Origin: an uncultured Nocardiaceae bacterium
GTDB lineage: Bacteria > Actinomycetota > Actinomycetes > Mycobacteriales > Mycobacteriaceae
Assembly: GCA_936936565.1 (NCBI GenBank)
Contig: CAKZIX010000173.1
Location: forward strand, 1-7,905
Direction of reading: 5' to 3'
DNA length: 7,905 nucleotides
This document shows, piece after piece, positions 6,171 to 7,905 of the stretch. The position numbers and the translations under genes are program-made. Each line of letters begins with the position of its first letter. Positions within the stretch are counted from its first letter, which is position 1. The notes under the pieces are model-generated. The model saw only the letters and a list, made by a program, of their open reading frames with translations. It made no database searches and had not been told where the DNA came from.

Positions 6171-6176
6171 TATACT
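6171..6176 (+). promoter_or_regulatory. Candidate -10 element of the kinase gene
   Basis: TATACT, 40 nt before the kinase GTG, fits the TAnnnT mycobacterial -10 well. At 17-nt spacing the -35 would be ATGTTC, a poor match. The TTGACG at 6157-6162 is too close (8 nt) to serve. The transcript would start near 6183. Confidence 0.4.
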
Positions 6177-6200
6177 CGCAGGTACGTCCACGAGCTGACT

Positions 6201-6209
6201 GGGGAGGAA
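6201..6209 (+). promoter_or_regulatory. Ribosome binding site of the kinase gene
   Basis: GGGGAGGAA lies 6 nt before the GTG at 6216. It rules against the longer frame beginning at 6132, whose first 28 residues would cover the control region. Confidence 0.7.
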
Positions 6210-6215
6210 GTTCGC

Positions 6216-7667
6216 GTGCCGTTGAATCGGGGTGCGGAAATCGCTGGGTTCGTCGTCGAGCGGCAACTCGGTGCCGGCGGCATGGGTGCGGTCTACCTGG
6301 CCCGGCATCCGCGTCTGCCGCGCCACGTCGCCCTCAAGGTGCTCGGAGAGGAGTTCGGGCAGGACCCGGAATTCCGGTCCCGCTTCGAACGCGAAGCCGA
6401 GTTGGCGGCGCGGCTCGCGCACCCGAATGTCGTCGCCATCCACGACCGCGGCGTCGCCGACGGGCACCTGTGGATCGCGATGCAGTACGTCGACGGCACC
6501 GATGCGGCGCACCTGATTCGCCAGGGGCCCGCGGTGCTGCCGACCGCGCGCGCGGTCGGGATCGTCGAGCAAGCGGCGCAGGGGCTCGACGAAGCGCATC
6601 GCGTCGGTTTGCTGCACCGCGACGTCAAGCCCGCCAACATTCTCATCGCCGCCCGCCCCGACGGCGGCGACCGTGTCCTGGTCACCGACTTCGGTATTGC
6701 GCGCGCCGCCGGCGACGCGTCGACGCACACCGCGGCCGGCGCCGTGCTGGCCACGCTCGCCTATGCAGCGCCGGAACAGATCCTCGGCGGGCCGATGGAT
6801 CAGCGGGTCGACGTGTACGGCCTGGGCTGCACCCTGTTTCACCTCGTCACCGGGTCCGTGCCGTTCCCACGCGATTCGCCCGCCGCAGTGATGCGAGCGC
6901 ATCTGTCGGAGCCGCCGCCGAAACCGAGTGCGATCGATCGGCGCCTCGCGCCGTTCGATGCCGTCATCGCGCGTGCCATGGCGAAAAATCCCGCCGACCG
7001 CTATCCATCCTGTGCGGCACTGGCTGCCGACGCGGGTGCCGCCTTGCGGGGTGAGCGCGTCGGTGCCCGTCCCCGGCGCTGGCTGCTCGCGGGCGCTGCG
7101 GCGGTGGTGGTCCTGCTGGCCTTGGTGGCGGGGTGGTTCGCGCTGCGCCCGCAGGAGCCGCAGCCCGCGGCCGCGCCGAAGGCCCCGTCGACGTCGGTCC
7201 CGCCTCCGGTCACCGCAAAGCCTTGGGGCGATTACCAATTCATGGCCGACGCGTTCCCCAAGCTGTTGCCGCGCACGCCCACCGGACAGGGCCACCAAGG
7301 TCTGCGCTGCACGCCCGTCGACGACAAGCTCAGTGTGGTCTCGTTGCAGGCGCCGCCGCACAGCAACCTGCGACTGCTGTGTCCGGGCGACAACGAACCG
7401 TTGGAAGGTCTCATCGTTTTCTGCGACCCCGCGCGGGTGCCACTGGCGGTGCGCGTGGATCCGGGCATGTCGCACGACGGCGAGGAGCGCTGGTCCCGCC
7501 CCAGTGGTGGTGGCCACGTTTCTTGGGGCAGGCAATTCGACGAGCCGCTGAATACTCTCGTCGTCTACTTCGATGATTCCGAACGATCGTTCTGCAGATT
7601 GTCGGCGTCCACCTCGGGGCCGATCGAGAAACTTCGAAAGGAATGGTGGGACAGTGCGCCCGTCTGA
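6216..7667 (+). CDS. Receptor-type Ser/Thr protein kinase
   Basis: A 483-residue membrane kinase of the PknB (Hanks) type. The cytosolic kinase domain (about 11-275) has the Gly loop LGAGGMGAV (18-26), K41 in VALK, helix-C E60, the catalytic loop HRDVKPAN (134-141), DFG (158-160) and APE (185-187), so it should be active. The activation loop has T171, T172 and T180; the usual Gly of the GT motif is Ala (A179-T180). One membrane helix spans about 289-310. A Pro/Ala-rich linker (312-335) leads to an extracellular domain (336-483) with four cysteines, C365, C389, C403 and C460, perhaps forming two disulfides. I do not recognise this sensor; it is not PASTA repeats or a beta-propeller. The GTG at 6216 has GGGGAGGAA (6201-6209) 6 nt upstream. 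It diverges from smtB and overlaps the following lipoprotein gene by 14 nt. Confidence 0.92.
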   Translation: MPLNRGAEIAGFVVERQLGAGGMGAVYLARHPRLPRHVALKVLGEEFGQDPEFRSRFEREAELAARLAHPNVVAIHDRGVADGHLWIAMQYVDGTDAAHLIRQGPAVLPTARAVGIVEQAAQGLDEAHRVGLLHRDVKPANILIAARPDGGDRVLVTDFGIARAAGDASTHTAAGAVLATLAYAAPEQILGGPMDQRVDVYGLGCTLFHLVTGSVPFPRDSPAAVMRAHLSEPPPKPSAIDRRLAPFDAVIARAMAKNPADRYPSCAALAADAGAALRGERVGARPRRWLLAGAAAVVVLLALVAGWFALRPQEPQPAAAPKAPSTSVPPPVTAKPWGDYQFMADAFPKLLPRTPTGQGHQGLRCTPVDDKLSVVSLQAPPHSNLRLLCPGDNEPLEGLIVFCDPARVPLAVRVDPGMSHDGEERWSRPSGGGHVSWGRQFDEPLNTLVVYFDDSERSFCRLSASTSGPIEKLRKEWWDSAPV

Positions 7668-7905
7668 GCGTGTGCGCGTCGCCGTGCTCGCTGCGGTCTT
7701 CGCGGTTTCCGGTTGCGCGGGGATCGACGGCACCGCCGCGCCCGCCGAGATCGACGTTCGAAAACTCGACGTCGGGGCTTACCCGGTGGACCCGCTCGCC
7801 GCTCCCGACCAGCCCGACGAAGAGCAGGGCCGGATCCTGGAATCGGTGCGCATGGCCGAAGCGGTCGTCGATCCCTTCGACGTCGATCCGGCACTGCACA
7901 CCGCG
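7654..7905 (+). CDS. Lipoprotein, probably DUF7373 family (3' end outside window)
   Basis: The first 84 residues of a secreted lipoprotein; the frame is open to the window edge. Residues 1-21 form a lipoprotein signal: MRPSERVR, then a hydrophobic core VAVLAAVFAV and lipobox V18-S19-G20-C21, so C21 should be lipidated and the protein anchored outside the membrane. The mature start has IDVRKLDVGAYPVDP and later ILESVRMAEAVVDPFDVDP. These recall, from memory, the DUF7373 lipoproteins expanded in Nocardia and relatives. The GTG at 7654 overlaps the kinase stop by 14 nt; AAAGGA (7637-7642) is a somewhat distant SD. A GTG at 7672, 4 nt after the kinase stop, would leave the signal almost without its charged region. 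Co-translation with the kinase suggests a partner or substrate-binding role, not shown by sequence. Confidence 0.75.
   Translation, partial: MRPSERVRVAVLAAVFAVSGCAGIDGTAAPAEIDVRKLDVGAYPVDPLAAPDQPDEEQGRILESVRMAEAVVDPFDVDPALHTA

Noticed and set aside
6157..6176. TTGACG and TATACT as a kinase promoter pair
   Set aside because: The spacing is only 8 nt, far below the roughly 17 nt required, so only the -10 is kept.
6093..6180. Zur (FurB) box in the smtB upstream region
   Set aside because: No palindrome resembling the AT-rich Zur consensus was seen; the symmetric site there fits an ArsR-type operator better.
6141..7733. 530-residue minus-strand frame across the kinase
   Set aside because: It is antisense to a complete kinase with all catalytic motifs and has a composition typical of shadow frames.

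Overview
The window is high-GC DNA with GTG/TTG starts and tightly overlapping genes. Its gene order matches a block conserved in the Mycobacteriales, equivalent to M. tuberculosis Rv2366c to Rv2358: CBS/CorC protein, cytidine-deaminase-like protein, era, amiA2 (opposite strand), recO, uppS, small unknown protein, then furB and smtB (opposite strand). The wording of the proteins and a DUF7373-like lipoprotein at the right edge suggest a Nocardia-like member rather than a tubercle bacillus. That placement is inference from memory of the families, not from a search.

Left part (1-1653, + strand): the 3' end of a CBS/CorC-HlyC protein, a small deaminase-fold protein without catalytic residues, and the ribosome-assembly GTPase Era. 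Starts overlap the preceding stops by 8 nt, so translation is probably coupled. Middle (1655-3067, - strand): an amidase-signature enzyme whose stop codon lies 1 nt from that of era. Its upstream region carries a perfect 26-bp tandem duplication that includes the likely promoter. Next (3332-5311, + strand): recO, uppS and a 129-aa unknown protein in one overlapping operon linking DNA repair and polyprenyl phosphate synthesis.

Right part: smtB-furB (6086 to 5330, - strand) encodes the zinc sensors SmtB (ArsR family) and Zur/FurB, with all expected metal ligands present. A 12-4-12 inverted repeat lies between the -35 and -10 of the smtB promoter and is a strong candidate SmtB operator. Diverging from it, where M. 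tuberculosis has glyS, is a receptor-type Ser/Thr protein kinase with a four-cysteine extracellular domain. It overlaps by 14 nt a lipoprotein gene that runs off the window. This divergent pair, which shares a 130-nt control region with the zinc regulators, is the least ordinary part of the window. No RNA genes, insertion sequences, CRISPR arrays or convincing intrinsic terminators were seen.
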